The position numbers and the translations under genes are program-made. Positions 9,594-18,339 of a DNA stretch of 64,000 nucleotides are shown here, one piece after another. This DNA is from Paenibacillus sp. MBLB1832. Its GTDB lineage: Bacteria; Bacillota; Bacilli; Paenibacillales; NBRC-103111. Within the stretch, counting starts at the first letter, position 1. Each line of letters begins with the position of its first letter. Location of the stretch: contig NZ_CP130319.1 in NCBI RefSeq assembly GCF_032271945.1, positions 3,677,001-3,741,000 on the forward strand, in the 5' to 3' direction. The notes below the pieces were generated by a model, which saw only the letters and a program-made list of their open reading frames with translations, made no database searches and was not told the origin of the DNA.

Positions 9594-10682
9594 TTAAGAT
9601 TTCATCCGCTTCTTATAGTCCAGCGGGCTTAAACCGTAGTGCTTTTTGAATAGTTGCGAAAAGTACGTCACATCTTCGTAGCCAACTTGATTGGCAATCG
9701 TATATATTTTCTCCGACGTTTCCATCAAAATGTTCCGAGCTTCCTTCATCCGGACGGCTACCGTGTAGGTCCCAATGGTCATCTCGGTCTCTTGCTTGAA
9801 TAACGTGCACATATACGTTTTGTTCATGGCGACAAGATCCGCAAGGTCTTGCAAGTTAATCTGCTCGCCATAGTGCTGATCGATGTACTGTTTGACTTTA
9901 TCAATCACCTTCACCGATTGCTGATCACGAATGCCACGCATCGTGTCGACTAATTGGTTCGCACCTTCCTCTAGCCTGCGCACCGCACACAGTCGAAAAT
10001 AGCTCCGAACCGCCTGCAGCGTCAGTGTCGCATCCCCAAGCCCGAGGTCATTGCCCTCTTCTAGCTCCAGCTTGAAACGTTCCGAAGAAAGCTCCTCGAT
10101 GATCGTACTCAGCCATAAATTACTTAGCGGATTCAGCAAGTTAAAGTTTCCCTCGACCCATTCTTCGAGCAGCTCCAACGTTTCCACGATGAGTAGTGGC
10201 AGTGTTTCCACATGCAGGGTACGAATGTGCTCCAGCCACTTGTCCACCATTTGCTTATGATGGGGCAGCTTTCTTAGCATTAACTGCGCAGCATCCCGAT
10301 TGCGATCTTCATCTAGTCTCTCTTTCGCCTTATCCAAGGCGCTGAAGAGAAGATCTTCATCCACGGGCTTCAGAATATAATCCAAGGCATGGAGCTGAAT
10401 GCTCATTTTGGCATATTGAAAATCATCATAACTGGATACGACCATACACCGCACCCATGGATAACGCTGATTAATCTCGCCAATTAAGGCTAACCCGTCC
10501 ATGACTGGCATCCGAATATCCGTGATACATAGATCAACATAATGATATTCCAGCCAATCCAAAGCTTTCGCACCGTTAGCAGCCGTCCCAGCAACAACTG
10601 TTGTTTGATTATAAGCTTCAATAGATGCCGATAAACTATCCCGGATCAGGGAGGAATCATCGACAATAAGTACACGTATCAT
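9594..10682 (-). CDS. Response regulator with AraC-type DNA-binding domain (YesN family)
   Basis: Cytoplasmic transcription regulator of 362 residues. Residues 1-125 form a receiver domain with the acidic pair DD near position 8, phospho-acceptor Asp55 in CITDIRMPVMDG, and the conserved Lys in ILKPVDE. A short linker leads to an AraC/XylS two-helix-turn-helix domain (about 262-360) with VIDKVKQYIDQHY and VGYEDVTYFSQLFKKHYGLSP. The gene starts four bases after the stop of the histidine kinase, with AAGGAGG lying in that gene's last codons, so the two are translationally close. It most likely activates the surrounding cassette-1 genes when the partner kinase senses sugar. Confidence 0.93.
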   Translation of the reverse strand: MIRVLIVDDSSLIRDSLSASIEAYNQTTVVAGTAANGAKALDWLEYHYVDLCITDIRMPVMDGLALIGEINQRYPWVRCMVVSSYDDFQYAKMSIQLHALDYILKPVDEDLLFSALDKAKERLDEDRNRDAAQLMLRKLPHHKQMVDKWLEHIRTLHVETLPLLIVETLELLEEWVEGNFNLLNPLSNLWLSTIIEELSSERFKLELEEGNDLGLGDATLTLQAVRSYFRLCAVRRLEEGANQLVDTMRGIRDQQSVKVIDKVKQYIDQHYGEQINLQDLADLVAMNKTYMCTLFKQETEMTIGTYTVAVRMKEARNILMETSEKIYTIANQVGYEDVTYFSQLFKKHYGLSPLDYKKRMKS

Positions 10683-10685
10683 CCG

Positions 10686-12488
10686 TTACTCCTCCTTCAT
10701 CTTTTTCGGAAAAATGACACTGACTCTCGTGCCTCCGCCCTCTGATACACGCTCTACCCGAATCCCTGCATGACTATGATGCGGATAGTACGTTCGGAGA
10801 CGGTAGTGAACATTCAACATCCCGACCCGTGACAGCTGTAGAAATTCTTGCTCGGTCCTCACCTGATGAAGCGCTTCTCTGATCTCACTCAACTTCTCAT
10901 CTGAGATGCCTGTTCCATCATCTTCAATATCGACACGAATATTGTCGTGTTCATAGCGGTATGCGGAAATGGCCACGCGCAGCTTCTCACCCGTCATTTC
11001 ATAACCATGCTTGATACAATTCTCAACGAATGGCTGCAAGCAGGCTTTGAGGCATGCCGATTGGGCAATTTCACTTTCGATCTGAAAATGAAACTCCAAC
11101 TCACCTGGATACAGGTTATCCATGATTTTCATGTAGTCACCAATATGACTAATTTCATCTTCTAACGTCACCAATGATTCTTTGTAATTCGATGTATAAC
11201 GCAGCATATTAGAAAGAGCAATCGTTGACTTGCGAATCTGTTGGTGCCCCGCCAAATTGGCCATCGCATTAATCGATTCTAACGCATTATACAGGAAGTG
11301 CGAATTAATTTGCGATTGCAGGGCAGATAGGACCGCTTGCTGCTGAACCATTTTGGACTCTGCTAATAAATGAATTGAATCGTCAATCCGATCGAGCAAC
11401 AAATTGTACGTTTCTGCCAAATCCGCTACTTCATCCGTCCCCTTCACATCGGTTCGTATATCAAAACGACCTAATTTCGTGGTACTTATCGTCCTGCGGA
11501 GCAGCTTGATGCGTTTCGTAATGGAATGTGAAACGAGATAGACGAGGACAATCGCGCTGATTAAACTAGCCAGTGCAATCGCAATCGTCCAATTGCGAAT
11601 CTCGATAATGCGCTGAGCCAAATCCTTGTAAGGCACGAACACAATGACTTTCCAATTTACCTTCGGAATGGACTGATACACAATCATCTGCACATTGTCT
11701 TTATCATAGAGATAGCCAGATGCGTTGTTACCCATTTTCGCCATAACCGATAACTCTAACTGTGTATTGATCTTCTTGATGTCTGGCGCCGAGATCACCA
11801 TGCCCTCCGCGTCCGTAATTAAGGCTTGGCCATTGCGGCCTAGTTCAATCTCGTTCAGAATTTGCTGCGTCGGCATGAGTGAAATATCTACGGCTAGATA
11901 GACGGGATGATCGCTGTAAAACAGCTTCTGAACATACGTTAGAATAGGAAGCTGAATGGGTTCTCCGTTGCTGTTCCGATAATCACTTCTTAGTTCGACG
12001 AAAGATTGAATACGTCCATTCTCGATCATCTTCTCCATAATACCGACAGCCTGGAAAGAAAATTTCGTATTCAACACAGCATCCCAAATCCCATTTCGAT
12101 ACACAATTTCGTTTCCATTTTCATTATACAAAATAATTGAAAGCGTTTCCTGATGGTAACTAATATACGGACTAATCACTCGATTTTCCATATCTTTGAG
12201 CTTACTATAGTTCCCATAGGAATCGCCAGGGGCAATTCGCGTCCAATCTTGAAAATCTTGACTGACCGCGAGCGTTTGAAAAAATTGTTCATTATCATTA
12301 ATATAACGCGTTAAATTTAAGGTAGCCTGTTTCAAAATCTGATTGCTGAAGCGCTGCGCATCGGACTCAATCGCTCGTGCGCTTTTGTAATAGCTGAAGC
12401 TGCCAATGGTGATGACCACCAAGATGACAATGCATGTGATCATAAGAATGAGCTTCCATTGCAAGGAACTTTTGATAAAACTGTACAA
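10686..12488 (-). CDS. Sensor histidine kinase, YesM type
   Basis: Membrane kinase of 600 residues. A TM segment (about 10-35) is followed by an extracytoplasmic dCache-like sensor region to about 285, a second TM segment (IAIALASLISAIVLVYLV), a HAMP linker and a His_kinase/HATPase pair. The H-box is QSQINSHFLYNALESI; the usual Pro before the His is Ser here. The N-box is QPFVENCIKHGY and the G-box is DDGTGIS. The TTG start at 12488 has AAGGAGGG upstream. It is followed directly by its response regulator, and the GH-A hydrolase gene ends 60 bases upstream, so all three may form one transcript. Confidence 0.92.
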   Translation of the reverse strand: MYSFIKSSLQWKLILMITCIVILVVITIGSFSYYKSARAIESDAQRFSNQILKQATLNLTRYINDNEQFFQTLAVSQDFQDWTRIAPGDSYGNYSKLKDMENRVISPYISYHQETLSIILYNENGNEIVYRNGIWDAVLNTKFSFQAVGIMEKMIENGRIQSFVELRSDYRNSNGEPIQLPILTYVQKLFYSDHPVYLAVDISLMPTQQILNEIELGRNGQALITDAEGMVISAPDIKKINTQLELSVMAKMGNNASGYLYDKDNVQMIVYQSIPKVNWKVIVFVPYKDLAQRIIEIRNWTIAIALASLISAIVLVYLVSHSITKRIKLLRRTISTTKLGRFDIRTDVKGTDEVADLAETYNLLLDRIDDSIHLLAESKMVQQQAVLSALQSQINSHFLYNALESINAMANLAGHQQIRKSTIALSNMLRYTSNYKESLVTLEDEISHIGDYMKIMDNLYPGELEFHFQIESEIAQSACLKACLQPFVENCIKHGYEMTGEKLRVAISAYRYEHDNIRVDIEDDGTGISDEKLSEIREALHQVRTEQEFLQLSRVGMLNVHYRLRTYYPHHSHAGIRVERVSEGGGTRVSVIFPKKMKEE

Positions 12489-12547
12489 CGTGATGCCCTC
12501 CTTCGTTCCTATCTAGCATGCATTATACACCTTGAGCGGGCATTTGT

Positions 12548-14482
12548 TTAGCCTTGAATAAAACGCACGATAACCGCATCATTTGCAGCGATGTTCACTG
12601 TCGTTCTGCCTGCGATCTGCTGCGGATGGCTGCCGTACAAGCTTTCGCTAGCTAGCCATCCCTCATGGATGTTGAGCATGACTTCTCTTTCATCAGGAGA
12701 ATAGTTGATCAACACCCCAATACGTGTTTGGGCATCCATGGCATGCTCGGTTAGACCAACGTGAGGTTCATTGACTTGGACAACCCTAGCGCTCCGCGCA
12801 TCTTTGGAAATCACTTCATACATTTTCCAGTATGGATATTGTTCTGGTTTGAAGCTTACCCCTGGCTGCTGAGACATCGCCAACTCGACTGGCAGTGCAC
12901 AGAAATACACCGTTCCCTTGCCATACGTGGCTTTGGTCAAAACAGGATTGCCGTCCGCTTCTGCCGCTAACACTTCGGCGCGATCATTGCGGAAATCCAA
13001 CTTAAATGTGCTTGGTAATGTGAGAGGAATGCCGCCATTCTCATCTCCAAGAATCGCAATAGCATCGCTAGCTCGGCGGCTGCGATTTTGTACGGTTAAG
13101 CCCGTCAACTCTGCGAAGTTAAGCATATATCCGTCGTTAGATGAGACATAGAGCGTCGCTCCTTGACGTACTTTATCCAGCAACTGCTCCCAACGCTGCT
13201 TCGGCACGCCATAAACGCCTGTCACACAAGGCAGCATGTAGAAGTTCGCATCTGGAAGCGGCTGATCCTCGAAACGGAAGTCGATATCAAAGCCAGTCTG
13301 CTTCGCTAATAGAAAGGCGCCGATGGCTGTCGCCCAATGATCCTGCGTGCTGTTCAGGATACAAACCGCCTCCACGCTGCGCGCTGGGAGATTCCCGAAA
13401 GGCATTTCTTGAATGATCTTTTTCAACTGGCCCATCTGCTGAAGCGCAGGCTTGATCCGCCCCTCCTCCGTCATTAGACCAAGTTCTCCTTCGCAAGCTA
13501 CCCAATCATACGGCGCATGATTGAGCTTCGTTTGATCATTCGCACACCACCATAATAAACCTGGCAGACCGTGCGCCCACTGCGAAAGCATGCTTGTACG
13601 AGCAAAATCCGCAGCCACTTCCTCACTGCACACCATCGGCCCCATGGTTCCCATTTCTTCGGCAAAACAAGGCTTCTCGCCAATTTGCGCATATAACAGA
13701 CTTTCCATTGTGGCATGGATCGTTGGGCGCATCGAAGTCAACGGATCGAAATCCATGTATGGCGTCCAAAATGGGTACGGGTGTGTCGTCAATATATCCG
13801 TTAGCTCCCCTTGATCCTGCATGGTCCAATTGCCTTTTGGATGCAGACTATGCATGCCCGAAATGAGCGGACGCGTTGTATCAACAGCCTTAATCGCATT
13901 CGCCACAGAAGATGTCCATACGTAAGCTTCTTCCTGGGACGCCACTTTCCCCATTTCATTGCACTCATTCCCGAGATCCCATGCAACGATCGTATCGTTA
14001 TGTTTCATGTGTTTCACGAAATAGCGAACAAATCGAACCTGCCAACGGATTGCATCGGGATCAGTCAAAATGGCTTTGCCTCTCAGCGCTGGCGGCACGA
14101 ATAATCGACCGCTCATCCATCCCGTAATCAAGCCAACAATCAGCTTGATGTCATACTTCTTTGCGATTTCAGTAAACGCCTGGAAACGCTCCATCATGAC
14201 GACAGACATCCCAGCTTTACCCGCTTCAGTATCGGGAAGCCTCTCCTCCCCGAAGCGGTATCCAAAATGTTCGCCTCGTCCCGAATACATATTTTCAATC
14301 GGCTGAAAATCAGGCCACAACGGGAATACGCGTATAACCTCAATGCCCGCTTCGGACAATCTTTTCAAATCGAGTTCGACCTGCTCGGGATTCCAATCCG
14401 ACCACATCGCGGTTCCAGCGTGTGACGCCCAATAATTACATCCAACGAAAAAAGTGCTTGGCAGATCTAGTAAGTGATTCAT
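12548..14482 (-). CDS. Glycoside hydrolase, clan GH-A (beta/alpha)8 barrel, GH5-like
   Basis: A 644-residue protein with no signal peptide. Residues 1-330 form a TIM barrel of the GH5/GH2/GH42 clan: VGCNYWAS at strand 1, the acid/base motif DLGNECNE with Asn172-Glu173, and FAEEMGTMG with Glu275/276 as nucleophile. Residues about 365-560 resemble a flavodoxin/GATase-like trimerisation domain as in GH42, and a beta-sandwich follows to the end. Its distant family fits a beta-mannosidase, beta-galactosidase or related exo-enzyme; the substrate is not evident. AGGAGG precedes the ATG at 14482. It shares a 128-base divergent promoter region with the AraC gene at 14611, a probable regulator. Confidence 0.82.
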   Translation of the reverse strand: MNHLLDLPSTFFVGCNYWASHAGTAMWSDWNPEQVELDLKRLSEAGIEVIRVFPLWPDFQPIENMYSGRGEHFGYRFGEERLPDTEAGKAGMSVVMMERFQAFTEIAKKYDIKLIVGLITGWMSGRLFVPPALRGKAILTDPDAIRWQVRFVRYFVKHMKHNDTIVAWDLGNECNEMGKVASQEEAYVWTSSVANAIKAVDTTRPLISGMHSLHPKGNWTMQDQGELTDILTTHPYPFWTPYMDFDPLTSMRPTIHATMESLLYAQIGEKPCFAEEMGTMGPMVCSEEVAADFARTSMLSQWAHGLPGLLWWCANDQTKLNHAPYDWVACEGELGLMTEEGRIKPALQQMGQLKKIIQEMPFGNLPARSVEAVCILNSTQDHWATAIGAFLLAKQTGFDIDFRFEDQPLPDANFYMLPCVTGVYGVPKQRWEQLLDKVRQGATLYVSSNDGYMLNFAELTGLTVQNRSRRASDAIAILGDENGGIPLTLPSTFKLDFRNDRAEVLAAEADGNPVLTKATYGKGTVYFCALPVELAMSQQPGVSFKPEQYPYWKMYEVISKDARSARVVQVNEPHVGLTEHAMDAQTRIGVLINYSPDEREVMLNIHEGWLASESLYGSHPQQIAGRTTVNIAANDAVIVRFIQG

Positions 14483-14511
14483 AGTTCGTTCCTCCTGAAA
14501 GTTAGGTATGA

Positions 14512-14529
14512 AAGCGTAATTTAAGCGTA
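14512..14529. promoter_or_regulatory. Direct repeat AAGCGTA with 11-base period in divergent promoter region
   Basis: AAGCGTA occurs at 14512-14518 and again at 14523-14529, one helical turn apart, between the GH-A hydrolase start (14482) and the AraC gene. Side-by-side half-sites are typical of AraC-type operators. A TATAAT at 14551-14556 would serve the AraC gene. Confidence 0.45.
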
Positions 14530-14610
14530 CAAAATATCCTGCGCATACACTATAATAGAACTATCGAAAAATATAACGATTCTACTTTTTACACCCGAGG
14601 AGACTTGTTC

Positions 14611-15531
14611 ATGAGTCAGGTTCATCCCCCCTATTTTGAGCAAAATAAAAACCAAAGCGACTTACGCGATATCGATCGGCCCTTCTATGTCGGTATTCAG
14701 GATACCGAACAGGAAGGGTACCAAATCGCTTCGCACTGGCATTATCATATGGAAATCATCTACATCGCTGCAGGGAAAGCTTGGATCACGATTGGCAATG
14801 ATAGCTTTGAGGCCACCGCGGGCTCTTTCATTCTCATTCATCCCTGTGAAGTGCATAGCGTCACGATTGAAACGAATCAGCCCTCCCGACATTATGTCAT
14901 CGGCTTTGATCCCGAATTGCTGAACCCGATGCCGCAGCTTGCTTTCGAGTTGCAGTATTATTTGCCATATACGACGCCATTGCACGGGCTGCATAAATGG
15001 ATTCAACCTGAAGCCACTGACCTAGCCCCCTTACACGTTTTAGTGGAAACCATGTACAGCGAATATCAGGACAGAGCATTTGCCTTCGAATTGGCAGTGA
15101 GCTCCTCCATTTTCAAGCTCATTCTCTGGCTGCTTCGCTATCAGCGCACGCTTCTTTCCCCAGCTTTTGCTGAGGATGTCATCGACGATTCGGTCAAAAT
15201 GGCGGCATTTCGCGGGGTTCTCGTCACGATCAATGAGAATAGCCATCTACCAATTACAGCGGAAGAAGCAGCCAAAATGTGCATGATGAGCTACAGTCAA
15301 TTTGCTCGTTTCTTTAAGCGCATGATGCACACCACGTTCACCCAATACGTTATGTTTATCAAAATAAGAAGAGCCGAGCAGCTTCTGCTCGACCCCACGA
15401 AAAGTATAACGCAAATTGCATTAGAGACAGGATTCCAAACTTCCAGTTACTTCATTAAACATTTTAAACGGATCAAGGGTGTTTCCCCTAAACGGTATAG
15501 GAAAGATAGGTTGAATTTGGAGCCCTTATAA
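14611..15531 (+). CDS. AraC family transcriptional regulator with N-terminal cupin
   Basis: A 306-residue cytoplasmic regulator. The N-terminal half is a cupin sugar-binding domain (HWHYHMEIIYIAAGKAWITIG, then FILIHPCEVHSV). The C-terminal 100 residues carry the two AraC helix-turn-helix units (TAEEAAKMCMMSYSQFARFFKRM and ITQIALETGFQTSSYFIKHFKRI). CGAGGAGA lies eight bases before the ATG at 14611; a TTG at 14605 in the same frame is too close to it. It is transcribed away from the hydrolase gene at 14482 and probably controls it in response to a cytoplasmic sugar. Confidence 0.92.
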   Translation: MSQVHPPYFEQNKNQSDLRDIDRPFYVGIQDTEQEGYQIASHWHYHMEIIYIAAGKAWITIGNDSFEATAGSFILIHPCEVHSVTIETNQPSRHYVIGFDPELLNPMPQLAFELQYYLPYTTPLHGLHKWIQPEATDLAPLHVLVETMYSEYQDRAFAFELAVSSSIFKLILWLLRYQRTLLSPAFAEDVIDDSVKMAAFRGVLVTINENSHLPITAEEAAKMCMMSYSQFARFFKRMMHTTFTQYVMFIKIRRAEQLLLDPTKSITQIALETGFQTSSYFIKHFKRIKGVSPKRYRKDRLNLEPL

Positions 15532-15681
15532 GGTTCGTTGACGTCATGCGGCGGTATTCTTCACGGGAGACGGATTCACGAACAGGCTTTCGTTCAAGCA
15601 CGCCCAATTAGATAAAGTCAAGCATCCAATTACTACAATTCCACATAAGTTGATGTATCAAAATTTGGAGGAGATTGCCCA

Positions 15682-15942
15682 ATGAGTTACAATCAACCAT
15701 ACCAACAACATCAAAGTCAACCACACCATCACCATCACCAACAACACCCTCACCAAATACATCACCATCACCACTTCCATCATGTGATTATTCATCCAAC
15801 TCAACATCCCCATCACCCAATGCCATATCATGGGATGCATCATGGCCATTGGCATGGTCAGCAGGGCGGATGGCAAGGAATGCCTCATCCAGGTCAACAT
15901 CAAGGCGGCAATTGGCTCGGAGGACGTGACGATAAACAATAA
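15682..15942 (+). CDS. Small histidine-rich protein
   Basis: An 86-residue protein with a good ribosome site (GGAGGAGA, about eight bases upstream) and its own terminator. About a third of the residues are His, in runs such as PHHHHHQQHPHQIHHHHHFHH, followed by a Gly/Trp/Gln tail (GQQGGWQGMPHPGQHQGG). No signal peptide, membrane segment or known domain is visible. Such composition suggests binding of nickel, zinc or copper, or a spore-coat-like protein; either is inference. It stands alone between the AraC gene and a convergent fragment and has no clear link to sugar use. The antisense frame is methionine-rich only because CAT reads ATG on the other strand. Confidence 0.75.
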   Translation: MSYNQPYQQHQSQPHHHHHQQHPHQIHHHHHFHHVIIHPTQHPHHPMPYHGMHHGHWHGQQGGWQGMPHPGQHQGGNWLGGRDDKQ

Positions 15943-15953
15943 GATTGAACGGG

Positions 15954-15987
15954 GTCGTGCGAATTTGTCGTACGGCTCTTTTTTACT
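15954..15987 (+). terminator. Rho-independent terminator after the histidine-rich gene
   Basis: GTCGTGCGA pairs with TCGTACGGC (nine pairs, two of them G-U) around a short loop, followed by TCTTTTTT. It begins 12 bases after the stop codon at 15942. Confidence 0.75.
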
Positions 15988-16043
15988 TTTTTTACTTTGT
16001 AATACGTGTCCAATCAAAGGTGAAATATTGTCATACCAACACG

Positions 16044-16349
16044 CTAAAATTGTGGATGTAGAGGGAGCAATGGCGTCCGCGCCTGTTTCTTCTGATCTGT
16101 TTGTTTCTGTGTAATGTCGCCTTTTGCTTTTACATCGTCAATTTTGGCAGTGAAGTCAGACATAAGCGTATCGACTAGCTTCTGACGGGATATGCCATGA
16201 TCTTTTGTGATTTCTGCGAATGATTTCCCTGCTTGGACCTGTTCGGCGAAAACAGCTTTGTCGATGCCCAGAAATATGAAAGCGGCTTGCATATTAAAAT
16301 TAAGACTACTGGAGTCAGCCAGCCCTAATCGCCTCGCTGAAGCTTCCAA
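16044..16349 (-). pseudogene. Fragment of a LGID/AGKS-repeat protein
   Basis: A 101-codon frame beginning at a TTG without any ribosome site. The middle (FLGIDKAVFAEQVQAGKSF, then AEITKDHGISRQKLVDTLMSDF) matches a helical unit that occurs in tandem in secreted Bacillota proteins. Here only one unit remains, the expected signal peptide is absent, and the tail (ARTPLLPLHPQF) does not resemble the family. I read it as a decayed remnant, though a short expressed protein is not excluded. It is convergent with the histidine-rich gene and lies downstream of the large gene ending at 16378. Confidence 0.5.
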
Positions 16350-16377
16350 TAGTGCTGATGCGAATCAATAAACATAG

Positions 16378-18306
16378 TTAGCTTCGCCCCCGAATGAATG
16401 CCGTCTTGTCTTCGCTAGGCCACGGCATCTCATAGGATGGGGTATTCACGAATCGTTGCATCGATAAACGTAAGCTGATTCCCGTTCCTTCTGGCAGTGA
16501 AACATGCAGCCATTTCCCGTCCACTTCCACTATTCCTGTTACAGCGCCGTTCTTATTGATGATTTCCCCTTGCAGAAACAGGTGCTCGCCAAATACGCCG
16601 GCCTGCAAGATCAATTCCCTCTCATCAAACAGACTCGTGTTCACCAAATGAATCGTTACCGAATCTGGGGTCAGCTTCTCCACCAAAGCAGAAACTCCAA
16701 GCGGAAGTCCTGGACGCTTCGCAGCAGCATCGAAATAGCGGACGCGGCCATGCTGCAGACCCCCATGCGAAATATGCATTGGCCCGCCAAGCGTCAGTTG
16801 CACAAGTCCTTCGAAATATAGCGGACACATTTCCTGCCAAATGTGAATGGCAGAATACATCCCCTCGCTGTAGTGCTCGGTCCATTGATGCGGGTCGCCT
16901 TCGGGCGCGCGCATCTTAGCGAGCTGGTTGCCAATCATCTCGTAATTGGCACTTAGAATGTCCTGCGGATAATCCGGATTGTACCCGCGAATATATTGAT
17001 ACCACGGCTGCGTATTACCTATATAGTGTTTCGTTTCCCGTCCGGTCCTCGGATCTCTGCCTGAGAACGCCGGCACGATGACCTCATTCCAGTCATGGTC
17101 TTTCGGAATCCGCTCGACACGCTCCAGATCCTCATCTGCCATCGACATCGTCCACAAGTAGATCGGATATTTCGGCAACGCTTCGCGATAATCGGTCCAA
17201 CCGCTGTCGAAACGCTTATACGGCACGACCCACTTGCCGTCGTGCTGTTTGCGCAGCTCCCAGTTGCGATCCAACTGCTCTCTAGCCAACTGCAGCCCAT
17301 TCAAGTCTCCTGTTAATAACACTGAATTCATACATGCGTTCGTCAGCGGCTCGATAATCGTCATAAAACCGTGAGGCCACCGCCAGCCATAATAGCCGCC
17401 CCACCATTTGCCATCATTGTACTCGCCAATTTGGCCCGAAAGCCCGATATTATCAGGGATAATGCCACCGTTCAAGCATGTTCGCTCCTGCCAAGCATTC
17501 ACATACTCGATGACCCAGCTGCGCAGCTTCTCATCTTCGGTATGAAGAAACGCATGTGTGATCAATCCTGTAGCATTCAAATTCAGCGGCACATCACCGC
17601 GATTCATTCGCTCGTTCATCATGGCAATAATCTGCCTATAGACCTCGTCGTTCGACCACGCACATTTGCCGCTTGCGAAATCCACTCCCGCGATATCCTC
17701 ATAAGGAGCTAAGTAATCGTCCAAAATCCCCCTGTGCGTACTCCAATCTTCCTCCGAAACCTCGAATCGAGGGCCCCGGCTGCCCGTCAGCGGTGATCGG
17801 ATCAGCTTCAGATCCTTATCATAGTTTGGAGCTTCTGCAGCATCCCCCGTATACATCGCTGCGAACCTCTTGGCCCGCTGCCGATCCTTCAGAGTTGCAG
17901 GTCCTGCCAGCCCAAGAAAATACAAATACAAATAGCCCTCGCCATGGTGCATCCAATCATAATAAGCGTCAAACTCCCGATGAATTTGTCCGTATTCCGT
18001 CCACTGCCACGTTATGCCCTCCCATATTTTGCGGGATACCTCGTGCAGCTCGCTGCTCCCCCCAAGTACATAGAGGAGTGCCAGATTCATAAACCCTTCA
18101 TAGGGATCATCTGACCCATCCATACCTGGCCAATGTTCAAACCAAATCAGCGTTCCGTCTGGATGCGTATAACGCTGCACGAACTCTTTCGCCGCCTTGT
18201 TCAACGTTTCGAAGAGCAGCTGTTCCTGTAAAGCCCACTGCGGGGGAGCGATTCGCTCTGAGGCACGGACGTACGCGATCGACTCGTGACTGTGAGATGA
18301 ATTCAT
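16378..18306 (-). CDS. Unrecognised large protein, probable (alpha/alpha) toroid carbohydrate enzyme
   Basis: A 642-residue protein without signal peptide; I do not recognise the family. Aromatic-rich helical stretches run through it (WFEHWPGMDGSDDPYEGF, YYDWMHHGEGYLYLYFLGL, KWWGGYYGWRWPHGF, YSEGMYSAIHIWQEMCPLYF), and the last 120 residues look like a beta-sandwich. This is the usual build of lyases and hydrolases with an (alpha/alpha) barrel. Conserved-looking acidic and His residues sit in the first 150 residues. The ATG at 18306 has AAGGAG nine bases upstream; the earlier in-frame ATG at 18330 lies before that site. It follows the aldo/keto reductase gene by 33 bases and ends the cassette-2 operon. 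A 52-base remnant of a second copy lies at 58171-58222. Confidence 0.75.
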   Translation of the reverse strand: MNSSHSHESIAYVRASERIAPPQWALQEQLLFETLNKAAKEFVQRYTHPDGTLIWFEHWPGMDGSDDPYEGFMNLALLYVLGGSSELHEVSRKIWEGITWQWTEYGQIHREFDAYYDWMHHGEGYLYLYFLGLAGPATLKDRQRAKRFAAMYTGDAAEAPNYDKDLKLIRSPLTGSRGPRFEVSEEDWSTHRGILDDYLAPYEDIAGVDFASGKCAWSNDEVYRQIIAMMNERMNRGDVPLNLNATGLITHAFLHTEDEKLRSWVIEYVNAWQERTCLNGGIIPDNIGLSGQIGEYNDGKWWGGYYGWRWPHGFMTIIEPLTNACMNSVLLTGDLNGLQLAREQLDRNWELRKQHDGKWVVPYKRFDSGWTDYREALPKYPIYLWTMSMADEDLERVERIPKDHDWNEVIVPAFSGRDPRTGRETKHYIGNTQPWYQYIRGYNPDYPQDILSANYEMIGNQLAKMRAPEGDPHQWTEHYSEGMYSAIHIWQEMCPLYFEGLVQLTLGGPMHISHGGLQHGRVRYFDAAAKRPGLPLGVSALVEKLTPDSVTIHLVNTSLFDERELILQAGVFGEHLFLQGEIINKNGAVTGIVEVDGKWLHVSLPEGTGISLRLSMQRFVNTPSYEMPWPSEDKTAFIRGRS

Positions 18307-18339
18307 TGCACATTTCTCCTTCTGAATCATGCCGTTACA

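Noticed and set aside
10686-12488. H-box Ser in place of Pro (INSHFLYN) as a sign of an inactive kinase
   Set aside because: The phosphorylatable His and the N and G boxes are intact; Ser at this position does not by itself imply loss of function.
15675-15929. 84-codon Ser/Pro/Thr-rich frame overlapping the histidine-rich gene
   Set aside because: It is a shifted reading of the same CAC/CAT repeats; the frame at 15682 has the better ribosome-site spacing.
15658-16017. 119-codon methionine-rich hydrophobic frame on the minus strand
   Set aside because: It lies antisense to the histidine-rich gene; CAT codons read as ATG on the other strand, which explains its composition. It has no ribosome site and covers the terminator.
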